Source: Arthrobacter beigongshangensis (GTDB taxonomy: Bacteria > Bacillota > Bacilli > Bacillales_A > Planococcaceae). Taken from it: a DNA stretch of 49,371 nucleotides. Both the position numbers and the translations under genes were made by a program. Each line of letters begins with the position of its first letter. Position 1 is the stretch's first letter. The DNA is taken from positions 11,719 through 61,089 of the forward strand of contig NZ_JADHDX010000016.1 of the NCBI RefSeq assembly GCF_016820585.1. Reading direction: 5' to 3'. Of this stretch, positions 26,577 through 32,689 are shown in pieces. The notes under the pieces were generated by a model. That model did no database searches. It saw nothing but the letters and a program-made list of their open reading frames with translations, and had not been told where the DNA came from.

Positions 26577-28052
26577 TCATCTCCTAGTTTGATATCTCTT
26601 CATCTTCAGCGGTTTAAGATGTTCTGGACGCTCCTTCATTTTGACTAAAGGCCCTCGAATGAATAGGTCAAGCCAATCTTTTCCGTAGAAAGGGGCAACA
26701 GGGGATAAATATGGCTGCTTGAGTGAAGACAAGCCATTAAGGTGGGCTAAAACGATAATCATTGCCAGAACAATCCCTACTATCCCAAGAAACGAAGAAA
26801 ATACAAGAAAAATGAATTGAATCAATGAATTCGCCTTTGTCACAAGGTAATTAGGAAAAAGAAAGGATCCGATAGTTGAAATCCCTACCATGACAATTAA
26901 CACCTTACTTGCCAAACCAGCCTCAACTGCTGCTTGACCAATTACAATGCCCCCAATAACCCCAAGCGTTTGACCAGTCTTTGTTGGCATCCTTAAACTT
27001 GCTTCTTTTATAATTTCAATAAAAATCAACATGATAAATGCTTCCCAAAAAGGAGTAAACGGAAGCTTGCTCCTTGACTCCACCAAGATGAAAAGTGTTT
27101 GTAAAGGAATCATTTGATAGTGATGAGTTGTTAAAGCCACGTAGAATGGGACCAATGTGATAGACAGAATAAAACTTACATATCGGATGATGCGCAAAAA
27201 ACTGGCAACTACCCATCGATTAATATAATCCTCTGGTGATTGGAACAAATGAAAAATAGTAATTGGGGCAACGAGAGCAAAAGGTGTATTGTCTACCAGA
27301 ATCGTAATTTTTCCTAATCCCAGAGAATAAGCAACAACATCAGGTCGGTCAGTTTGCTGAAACTGAGGAAAAATACTATCTTGATGTTCCTCCATGAATT
27401 CCGCTACTTGAGAAGAATCAGAGAAGAGATCATAATTAATTTCCGAAATCTTCTTTTTGGCGGTTGAAACAAATTCTGGATTGGTCAGCCCTTCTATGTA
27501 CAATAAAACCACATTTGTCTCACTTAAAGAACCAACGGTGAACTTCTCTGTTTTCAGATCAGGTGTTGGAAGACGTCTACGAATGAGCGTAATATTTTGT
27601 TCTAGCTGTTCACTAAAACTGTCTTTTGCTCCTAAAAGGATGGTTTCAGTATCGGATGGTTCAATTGCACGTCCAAGTGGATTTTCTAAAGGGATAGCGA
27701 ACCAAAGGTTTGACGAAGAGTCAAATAACAAGACAGATCCTTTAAACAGCTGCTTTTTTGCCTCTTTAAAAGTGGAAATGGAGTTTATTGTTGAGTGAAC
27801 AATGCATTCCTGAATGGATTGTTTGGAACAGTTATATAAAGGTTTTACAATGCTTTCATTTAATCTTTCTTGGTCAATCAGGGTTCTTACGTAGATAAGA
27901 TCAACATTTTGATTTTCAGAAATGTTGATTTCCACAAATTCCGCATCATCCATTTGAACGAGGGCTTTTTTTAGAGCCTCTACTGATAATTCTGATTCTG
28001 CGTTTGATTGAGAAACAGGCTTATTTTCATTTGATTGTTTTTTCCAAAACAT
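26577..28052 (-). CDS. GerA family germinant receptor A subunit
   Basis: The 491-residue protein has a soluble N-terminal region of about 290 residues (RTLIDQERLNESIVKPL, FKGSVLLFDS, RLPTPDLKTEKF, VLLYIEGLTNPEFV) and about five C-terminal helices. The hallmark EASLRMPTKTGQTLGVIGG, GIVIGQAAVEAGLAS is intact, though LRLPRxxG in most relatives is LRMPTKTG here. ATG 28052 is chosen because GAGGTGAGGG is about 10 bases upstream; an ATG at 28058 is too close to it. It heads the operon and is divergent from a decayed gene. Confidence 0.93.
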   Translation of the reverse strand: MFWKKQSNENKPVSQSNAESELSVEALKKALVQMDDAEFVEINISENQNVDLIYVRTLIDQERLNESIVKPLYNCSKQSIQECIVHSTINSISTFKEAKKQLFKGSVLLFDSSSNLWFAIPLENPLGRAIEPSDTETILLGAKDSFSEQLEQNITLIRRRLPTPDLKTEKFTVGSLSETNVVLLYIEGLTNPEFVSTAKKKISEINYDLFSDSSQVAEFMEEHQDSIFPQFQQTDRPDVVAYSLGLGKITILVDNTPFALVAPITIFHLFQSPEDYINRWVVASFLRIIRYVSFILSITLVPFYVALTTHHYQMIPLQTLFILVESRSKLPFTPFWEAFIMLIFIEIIKEASLRMPTKTGQTLGVIGGIVIGQAAVEAGLASKVLIVMVGISTIGSFLFPNYLVTKANSLIQFIFLVFSSFLGIVGIVLAMIIVLAHLNGLSSLKQPYLSPVAPFYGKDWLDLFIRGPLVKMKERPEHLKPLKMKRYQTRR

Positions 28053-28206
28053 GTACATCCCTCACCTCTAAATGTAAAAAAGCATTTTTGGAAGAACGGT
28101 AAAATTCCATATTAATTCCATTGTTAGCTTTTTAAGTTTAAAATATACGAAACTAAATTAATAAGATGCAGAGGCACACCCTTACCTTCTTAACAGGAGG
28201 GATTAT

Positions 28207-28716
28207 ATGTTAAAAAGGATATTGATTATTAATGGAATACTTATAGTGGGAATAGCATCATTTAGCATGTTAAATAAGCATTCAGAAGTTGATACTCCCG
28301 TTGCGAATAAGGATGAACCAGAACCTTTATCTACTAAAGAACAAGAATTACAATTTTCTGCATTGAATACGGTAACTGAAAAAAATATGAGAAATATAGG
28401 GATTTGGAGTTTACAGTAAGTTCGAACTTGGAGATAGAATTGAAGGTAAAAGTTAAAGAGAATAAAGAATATTTTAATTCAGTAAAAAAGGATGTTGAGT
28501 CCATTGCAAAAAATGTAATTAAATCCGTTGTTGACATAGATATAAGCACGTATTCGGAAATATAAATACTGAGTATCAAAAAACCATTATCATTCAAACA
28601 TCAATAAAAGGTTCAGATAAAGATGCACATAGTTAGCAATGGAAATTGTAGAGACAGTGAATGAAATCCTACATTCTAACACGCGTGTTGATTATCTAGT
28701 TTCTACCAATAAATAA
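28207..28716 (+). pseudogene. Decayed gene for a secreted or membrane-anchored protein, divergent from gerABC
   Basis: The first 70 codons are intact: AGGAGGG ribosome site, ATG 28207, a signal-anchor-like N-terminus (LIINGILIVGIASFSML), then EQELQFSALNTVTEK. Restoring one A in the 7-A run at 28379-28385 continues the protein as KKYEKYRDLEFTVSSNLEIE...VDIDISTYSE. A second shift near 28560 gives NTEYQKTIIIQTSIKGSDKDAHS, and a third near 28635 gives LAMEIVETVNEILHSNTRV to TAA 28716. The rebuilt product is about 168 residues. I do not recognise the family. Confidence 0.72.
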
Positions 28717-28787
28717 CTACAAAAAAGAGAGACCCTCTTGTACAATGTAAGTTACCACACCAACATTGACGAAACGAGGAATCTCTC

Positions 28788-29268
28788 ATGAACAAGAATA
28801 CCACGTCCCACACACTGATTCAAAAATTTCTTTCAGAAGCAGAGCTACAGGCTATTTTAACGGAGTTTAACTATACAGATACAGCCCGAAAATGCACGGT
28901 TTCTACAGTCATTTCATATTTGATTAGTGCTGCAACAAATGAATGGAAGAGCCTCCGTCACGCAGCCGATGTGGGTCCAAGTATAGGACTTATTTCTGTG
29001 GATCATTCATCACTGTCAAAGCATATGAAAACGTTAGATTACGCGATTATGAAACGTATTTTCGAAGTCATTGTTTGCGGCTATGATTGCCTATGTTTTA
29101 CTGAAATTTATTCATGTACAAGGAAGTAAGGTAAAGCACATAAAACCCTTATCATTTGCAGGTTTTACACGCATGTTTCTTTGTGATGAGCTGCCAATTG
29201 AGTGGCGTATTAGTTTGAATGAAACCATAGATTTTCAATGGAGGATAAATCAATTGAACACTGTATAA
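28788..29268 (+). mobile_element. IS4-family transposase remnant with internal deletion
   Basis: Codons from ATG 28788 encode a transposase N-terminus (LIQKFLSEAELQAILTEFNY, AADVGPSIGLISVDHSSLSKHMK). At about 29070 the frame changes to a C-terminal piece, FAAMIAYVLLKFIHVQGSK, then PLSFAGFTRMFLCDELPIEW to TAA 29266-29268. Most of the catalytic centre is missing, so the remnant is dead. A 14-bp inverted repeat (ACGCGTGTTGATTA at 28681-28694 and its complement at 29275-29288) lies outside it. Confidence 0.75.
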
Positions 29269-29331
29269 TTTTGGTTAATCAACACGCGTGATAAATTTAC
29301 ATAGTTTCCGATTGTGTGTGGATCACGATTG

Positions 29332-29378
29332 GCCGACTAGACACTGGACGAACTCGAAGCGTTTTGGCAATTAGCAAA
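29332..29378 (+). repeat. Duplicate of the mazG 3' end at the right edge of the island
   Basis: GCCGACTAGACACTGGACG... to ...GGCAATTAGCAAAG matches mazG 20974-21020 with 3 mismatches in 47 bases. One mismatch creates a stop in the mazG frame (TAC to TAG). The following TTAGCAAAGCAAGT also matches rqcP near 21090. So the scar joins mazG to internal rqcP sequence across a shared TTAGC. Confidence 0.85.
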
Positions 29379-29384
29379 GCAAGT

Positions 29385-29885
29385 GTGCATATAGACCTGT
29401 TTACGGTCACAGAACACACATATATCGAAAAGGATTTCATGAAAGTCCTCTTCGATCCAAACAATAAATTAGAGAAATTCAAACAAAACCAGAATCTGAA
29501 ATTATCCGATAATGAGTTTCAGGATGCTGTCGACGATGTTGCATGGTTCCTTTTTCAATATAAGAAATCGTCTGCTCGGGGCAATGATATTTGGTTAGTA
29601 AGTATGCTCCACCATGTCATGACGCATTTATCAAGAGTGTTACTTCACAGGTACAATCCGGACAGGGCACAATTGGGAATGAAAACAATTGAGACATCAC
29701 TTCCAGAAGGCGTCGTCCGTGTCATTAATCAGGTCTTTAAGAATATGACACCCCAAAAACATAAACATGCAGCTCAGCTTATATGTGAACTGTTGTCCAA
29801 TGAAACTGAATGGGTTTTATCTTGCGTTGCAGACCCAGTTAAAATTAAACCATTGTGGGAACGAATGGTCTCTTCCTTCTGCTAA
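29385..29885 (+). pseudogene. N-terminally truncated protein, unknown family
   Basis: The open frame runs from the mazG/rqcP scar to TAA 29883-29885. About 166 residues remain: VHIDLFTVTEHTYIEKDFMK, then FQDAVDDVAWFLFQYKKSSAR, LVSMLHHVMTHLSRVLLH and a C-terminus with MTPQKHKHAAQLICELLSNE. The protein looks like the helical C-terminal half of a larger enzyme, perhaps a nucleotidyltransferase-like protein, but this is only an impression. No ribosome site exists at its start, so it is probably a fragment left by the rearrangement. Confidence 0.55.
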
Positions 29886-30280
29886 AACAAAACTACCCCT
29901 ATTAATTGGATTTTTTTTAGATGAAGATGTTCAATCATAGCCCTGAAAGCGTCATGGTAAGATACCTTGATATTATCCAGGATGACATGGATGTAGCACA
30001 TTTATTGTTACGATGTTGATTTTCGGTTTTGAGAGAGGGGCTGGTAGCATTTGTAAAGCTGCAATTTTGGTTGCTGAAGCCTTCCCTATCTACTAGTGTT
30101 TCCATTTGTGATTTTAAAAAAGTAAAGAAGGAATACATCGTACAAAGTGCCAGAGTCCCCGAAATTACATCTTCGGGGACTTACACTCTTTATAGAAAGC
30201 CCTCTATTCTTTATTTTCCAATCTCTTCTCTCGGGTATATTAAACAAGTAAAAAGTTCATCAATCGATATGAACTTAACC
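29886..30280. other. Degenerate intergenic stretch at the right end of the island
   Basis: About 395 bases without a convincing gene. It holds a perfect 10-bp hairpin, AGTCCCCGAA (30154-30163) / TTCGGGGACT (30172-30181), without a T-run, and a second small hairpin at about 30253-30276 (AAGTTCAT / ATGAACTT). Translations on either strand give no recognisable complete protein. Confidence 0.5.
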
Positions 30281-30317
30281 AACATGACAGAGAAATTCTC
30301 CTGTCATGTTTTTTTAG
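30281..30317 (+). terminator. Strong rho-independent terminator upstream of yabP
   Basis: AACATGACAG (30281-30290) pairs perfectly with CTGTCATGTT (30301-30310), followed by TTTTTT. It isolates the yabP operon from the island. Confidence 0.92.
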
Positions 30318-30323
30318 TCCTTA

Positions 30324-30349
30324 GCATAAGATGACTGTGAACATACAAG
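30324..30349 (+). promoter_or_regulatory. Sigma-E promoter candidate of yabP-yabQ
   Basis: GCATAAG (30324-30330) and CATACAAG (30342-30349) resemble the mother-cell sigma-E pattern (ATA in the -35, CATACAAT in the -10). yabP is a sigma-E gene in B. subtilis. The -10 matches 7 of 8; spacing is slightly short. Confidence 0.6.
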
Positions 30350-30367
30350 CGAAGGGGGAAGCATCAT

Positions 30368-30664
30368 ATGCAATTCCAGACGGACAGTCCTACGTACACA
30401 ATCCCATCAGGTGATCATGTTGTGACAATGCGCAACAGAAAGAGGATGGATCTCACATCAGTAAAATCAATCGATCGCTTCGATCAAGAAGAATTTTTGA
30501 TTCGGACATCGCAAGGATTGCTGCAAATACGCGGAGAGGAACTGCGCATCGTCCATCTCGATGTCGATAAAGGACTTCTCACATTGGAAGGCACGGTTGC
30601 CACCATCCAATATGACGAAGAAGAAGCAGGTTCGCGGAACTTCCTCCATAAATTGTTTGGATGA
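30368..30664 (+). CDS. yabP: Spore protein YabP (YabP/YqfC family)
   Basis: YabP is a mother-cell protein needed for sporulation; its molecular role is not known. The 98-residue product has the family pattern MRNRKRMDLTSVKSIDRFDQEEFLI, TSQGLLQIRGEELRI and HLDVDKGLLTLEGTVATIQY, ending NFLHKLFG. Ribosome site GGGGGAAG precedes ATG 30368. The stop overlaps yabQ by 4 bases. In B. subtilis it directly follows yabO; here the island and a terminator separate them, and the gene carries its own sigma-E-type promoter. Confidence 0.93.
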   Translation: MQFQTDSPTYTIPSGDHVVTMRNRKRMDLTSVKSIDRFDQEEFLIRTSQGLLQIRGEELRIVHLDVDKGLLTLEGTVATIQYDEEEAGSRNFLHKLFG

Positions 30665-31128
30665 GTCTATCCGTTCAGTTTCTTAGTCTACTTGCAATGA
30701 TTGGGACAGGTATTGTTGCCGGGGCATTCATGGATATGATTGGGACTGGAACTGCGCATGCCGGAAAGAAGTCATTCATTAGAAGGCGTGCGGTATGGTT
30801 TGAGGTCATTGGCTGGTTTGTTGTCGGATGCGGGACATTTTATGTCCTTTTTCTTGTTCGGGACGGGGCATGGCGAATGTATGACCCGTTTGCGCAGATT
30901 AGTGGACTGCTATTGTATGCTAGTTTATTTTATAAGCCATGCCGTTTGCTCGGGAGAATCATCTTGATGATTTTCATCAAACCGTTATGGTTCATTATTC
31001 GGTTGGTTATGTCGATTATCCAGCAAGTCTTTCGTATGATAATTAAGATTGTCGTGTTTCTTTTCACCCCATTCGTGAAGCTATTCCGCATCATTTCGAG
31101 AAACCTCTTTAATAAGAGGAAGAAATGA
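30661..31128 (+). CDS. yabQ: Spore cortex biosynthesis membrane protein YabQ
   Basis: YabQ is a mother-cell membrane protein required for cortex formation in B. subtilis. The 155-residue protein has an N-terminal helix (LSLLAMIGTGIVAGAFMDMI), a VIGWFVVGCGTFYVLFLV helix and a third one with SGLLLYASLFY. It ends in basic residues after an amphipathic stretch. It is shorter than the B. subtilis protein (about 210) at the C-terminus. It overlaps yabP by 4 bases (ATGA). Confidence 0.9.
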   Translation: MSLSVQFLSLLAMIGTGIVAGAFMDMIGTGTAHAGKKSFIRRRAVWFEVIGWFVVGCGTFYVLFLVRDGAWRMYDPFAQISGLLLYASLFYKPCRLLGRIILMIFIKPLWFIIRLVMSIIQQVFRMIIKIVVFLFTPFVKLFRIISRNLFNKRKK

Positions 31129-31170
31129 TATATAATCGATAGACTAACGATGGTGATGTGATGAGAGGAC

Positions 31171-31599
31171 GTGCGGGACTTGGAACAAAAGCAGCAGAGA
31201 AAATCGCCGGCAACGGTTGCAACGATTCAAACTGAATATGTCCGTTCCCTGCAACAGAAAGAAAATCGAAAAAATGCAAGGAAAGTAAGGTTATATCGCA
31301 GGTTGACGGTGTTTGCCATTATCGTAGCTGTTACCTTTGGCGGTTTAATACAAATGCAAATCAAACAAAAGCAGGTTTTGGCGGTAAAGGAGCAGCAGCG
31401 GAAGGATGTGCTTGCGCAGCTTGAAGTCGTACAAGAAGAACAAGAAATGTTGAAAAGGCAGCTTGTTAAATTGGATGACGATAATTATATTGCAAAGCTT
31501 GCGCGGAAAGAATACTTTTTGTCTGAAAATAATGAGATTATTTTCTCCGTGCCAGAAAATAAGAAGAAAAACGATAAAAAAGACGACGGAAAAGAGTAG
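31171..31599 (+). CDS. divIC: Cell division protein DivIC
   Basis: DivIC is a bitopic divisome protein that works with FtsL and DivIB. The 142-residue protein has a basic cytoplasmic N-terminus, one membrane helix (about 50-68, LTVFAIIVAVTFGGLI), an extracellular coiled coil (VKEQQRKDVLAQLEVVQEEQ) and the DivIC ending YIAKLARKEYFLSENNEIIF. A lysine-rich tail is about 15 residues longer than in B. subtilis. The start is GTG 31171 with AGAGGA upstream; an ATG at 31161 is out of frame. Confidence 0.93.
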   Translation: MRDLEQKQQRKSPATVATIQTEYVRSLQQKENRKNARKVRLYRRLTVFAIIVAVTFGGLIQMQIKQKQVLAVKEQQRKDVLAQLEVVQEEQEMLKRQLVKLDDDNYIAKLARKEYFLSENNEIIFSVPENKKKNDKKDDGKE

Positions 31600-31620
31600 T
31601 CTTATTGACACTCTTTTTTT
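31591..31620 (+). terminator. Weak terminator overlapping the divIC stop
   Basis: AAAGAGT (31591-31597) pairs with ACTCTTT (31610-31616), followed by TTTT. The second arm lies within the spacer of the yabR promoter. Confidence 0.6.
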
Positions 31621-31632
31621 GTTGGCTATAAT
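31605..31632 (+). promoter_or_regulatory. Consensus sigma-A promoter of yabR
   Basis: TTGACA (31605-31610), 16 bp, TATAAT (31627-31632): both boxes are perfect. The predicted start lies near 31639 and gives a 5' leader of about 215 bases containing repeat copy F and a possible ribosome-site switch. Confidence 0.85.
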
Positions 31633-31656
31633 AAGAGTAGGGATTCTGTATTTTTT

Positions 31657-31782
31657 ACTTGAATCAGCAGAAATCCCCTGCTGATTCAAGTTAAGCCTCC
31701 GGCGGATGTCAGGGATTTTTAGGGGAGTTAATTGTGCGAGCACAATTAAAAATCCCGACGCAATTACACCGAGGCGTAATTG
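31657..31782 (+). repeat. Dispersed three-stem element, copy F
   Basis: Stem 1 is a perfect 14-bp repeat, ACTTGAATCAGCAG (31657-31670) / CTGCTGATTCAAGT (31678-31691). The core AAGCCTCCGGCGGATGTCAG follows. Stem 2 carries the AGGGGAG bulge (GGGATTTTT...TTAATTGTGC / GCACAATTAAAAATCCC). Stem 3 is CAATTACACC GA GGCGTAATTG (31761-31782) with one mismatch. It starts about 18 bases after the predicted start of the yabR transcript. Confidence 0.88.
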
Positions 31783-31806
31783 ACAGAATCATTAATACGG
31801 TTGCAA

Positions 31807-31854
31807 GGCTCCTAAAAGGAGCCCGCTTAAATTCTAAGGAGGAGCATTTTTTTT
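31807..31854 (+). promoter_or_regulatory. Candidate alternative hairpin controlling yabR translation or readthrough
   Basis: GGCTCCT (31807-31813) pairs with AGGAGCC (31817-31823) in a tight hairpin. The same GCTCCT could instead pair with AGGAGC at 31840-31845, which overlaps the yabR ribosome site AGGAGGAGC and is followed by TTTTTTTT (31847-31854). The two folds exclude each other; the second would hide the ribosome site or act like a terminator. Confidence 0.4.
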
Positions 31855-32283
31855 ATGTCAATTGAAGTAGGCAGCAAGTTACAGGGGAAAATAACAGGAA
31901 TCACAAACTTCGGAGCATTTGTTGAGCTACCGACGGGTGCGACAGGTCTTGTCCATATTAGTGAAGTGGCAGACAACTATGTCAAAGACATTAACGAACA
32001 TTTAAAAGTAGGCGACATGGTTGAAGTGAAAGTGATGAATGTAGGAACAGACGGTAAAATTGGGTTATCGATTCGTAAAGCGAAGCCTGAGTCTGAGCAA
32101 CGTCCAGAACGTCCGCAACGCCCTCAACGTCCTCGCCAAGGTGGTCGTCCTAGCCCGGTGGATCGTCCAGAGAATTTTGAAACGAAAATGGCAAAGTTCA
32201 TGAAGGATAGTGAAGAACGCCTCTCGACTTTGAAGAGAGCGACAGAATCGAAACGCGGTGGCCGCGGCGCAAGAAGAGGGTAA
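31855..32283 (+). CDS. yabR: S1 RNA-binding domain protein YabR
   Basis: The 142-residue protein is an N-terminal S1 domain (GSKLQGKITGITNFGAFVEL, GLVHISEVADNYVKDI, VGDMVEVKVM) followed by a disordered tail rich in Arg, Pro, Gln and Gly (RPQRPRQGGRP) and ending RGGRGARRG. S1 proteins of this type bind RNA or ribosomes; a specific role is not established. The ribosome site is AGGAGGAGC followed by T8. It follows divIC as in B. subtilis but has a long structured leader and its own promoter. Confidence 0.92.
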   Translation: MSIEVGSKLQGKITGITNFGAFVELPTGATGLVHISEVADNYVKDINEHLKVGDMVEVKVMNVGTDGKIGLSIRKAKPESEQRPERPQRPQRPRQGGRPSPVDRPENFETKMAKFMKDSEERLSTLKRATESKRGGRGARRG

Positions 32284-32326
32284 CTTGCTAGCTGTTTCAA
32301 TTCAATAAAAAATATATGTCATATAC

Positions 32327-32371
32327 AAAAGCGACAGACAATGGGGAAATCCCGATGTCTGTCGCTTTTTT
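32327..32371. terminator. Bidirectional terminator between yabR and tRNA-Met
   Basis: AAAAGCGACAGACA (32327-32340) pairs perfectly with TGTCTGTCGCTTTT (32355-32368), followed by TTT on the plus strand and a T-rich tail on the minus strand. It can serve both yabR and the opposing tRNA. Confidence 0.88.
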
Positions 32372-32421
32372 AGATATGAAGCCGATGTCTAGCTCCAACA
32401 AGCACTATGCTTACTTCAGTA

Positions 32422-32495
32422 TGGCGGCAGAGGGGATCGAACCCCCGACCTTACGGGTATGAACCGTACGCTCTAGCCAGCTGAGCTACGCCGCC
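32422..32495 (-). tRNA. tRNA-Met (anticodon CAU, elongator type)
   Basis: Read on the minus strand, GGCGGCG pairs with TGCCGCC in the acceptor stem, with discriminator A. The D-arm is GCTCAGCTGGCTAGAGC, the anticodon stem-loop TACGGTTCATACCCGTA (anticodon CAT), and the T-arm GGGGGTTCGATCCCC. CCA is not encoded. The sequence is nearly identical to what I recall for B. subtilis elongator tRNA-Met, which also lies between yabR and spoIIE there. Confidence 0.96.
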
Positions 32496-32528
32496 GTGAT
32501 TGTATCTTCTTCCAGAACAACAATATTT

Positions 32529-32557
32529 ATATTACATGCGAACTATCATAGTGTCAA
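32529..32557 (-). promoter_or_regulatory. Sigma-A promoter of tRNA-Met
   Basis: On the minus strand TTGACA (32557-32552), 17 bp, TAATAT (32534-32529), about 35 bases before the mature tRNA 5' end. Confidence 0.85.
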
Positions 32558-32592
32558 GCTATCGTAGGAAAAAAGAAAAATAGTTCGTAACG

Positions 32593-32658
32593 AGTCGAAA
32601 CATTTTGTTTTGTAGTCGTCACGAACAGACAATTTCCCGCCGTTTCCCTATGTATACT
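32593..32658 (+). promoter_or_regulatory. Spo0A-controlled promoter candidate of spoIIE
   Basis: AGTCGAA (32593-32599) and TCACGAA (32619-32625) each match the 0A-box core TGNCGAA at 6 of 7 positions. A TATACT -10 lies at 32653-32658 and no good -35 at 17 bp. B. subtilis spoIIE uses sigma-A with Spo0A~P bound near a displaced -35, which fits this layout. Confidence 0.5.
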
Positions 32659-32689
32659 GGGAGCATAGTAGACATAGGGGGAATGGGAA

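Noticed and set aside
29935..30138. Minus-strand stretch reading like ILDNIKVSYHDAFRAMIEHLH, perhaps a transposase relic
   Set aside because: Only about 25 codons look protein-like and no second domain or ends could be found; too weak to annotate.
30029..30334. 101-codon plus-strand open frame before yabP
   Set aside because: No ribosome site, no recognisable protein features, and it runs through a strong terminator and hairpins.
31722..31868. Possible leader peptide starting at the GGGGAG bulge of element F
   Set aside because: A GTG-started frame of about 40 codons exists in copy F, but copy A lacks the start, copy E lacks the bulge and copy G gives only 16 codons. Not conserved.
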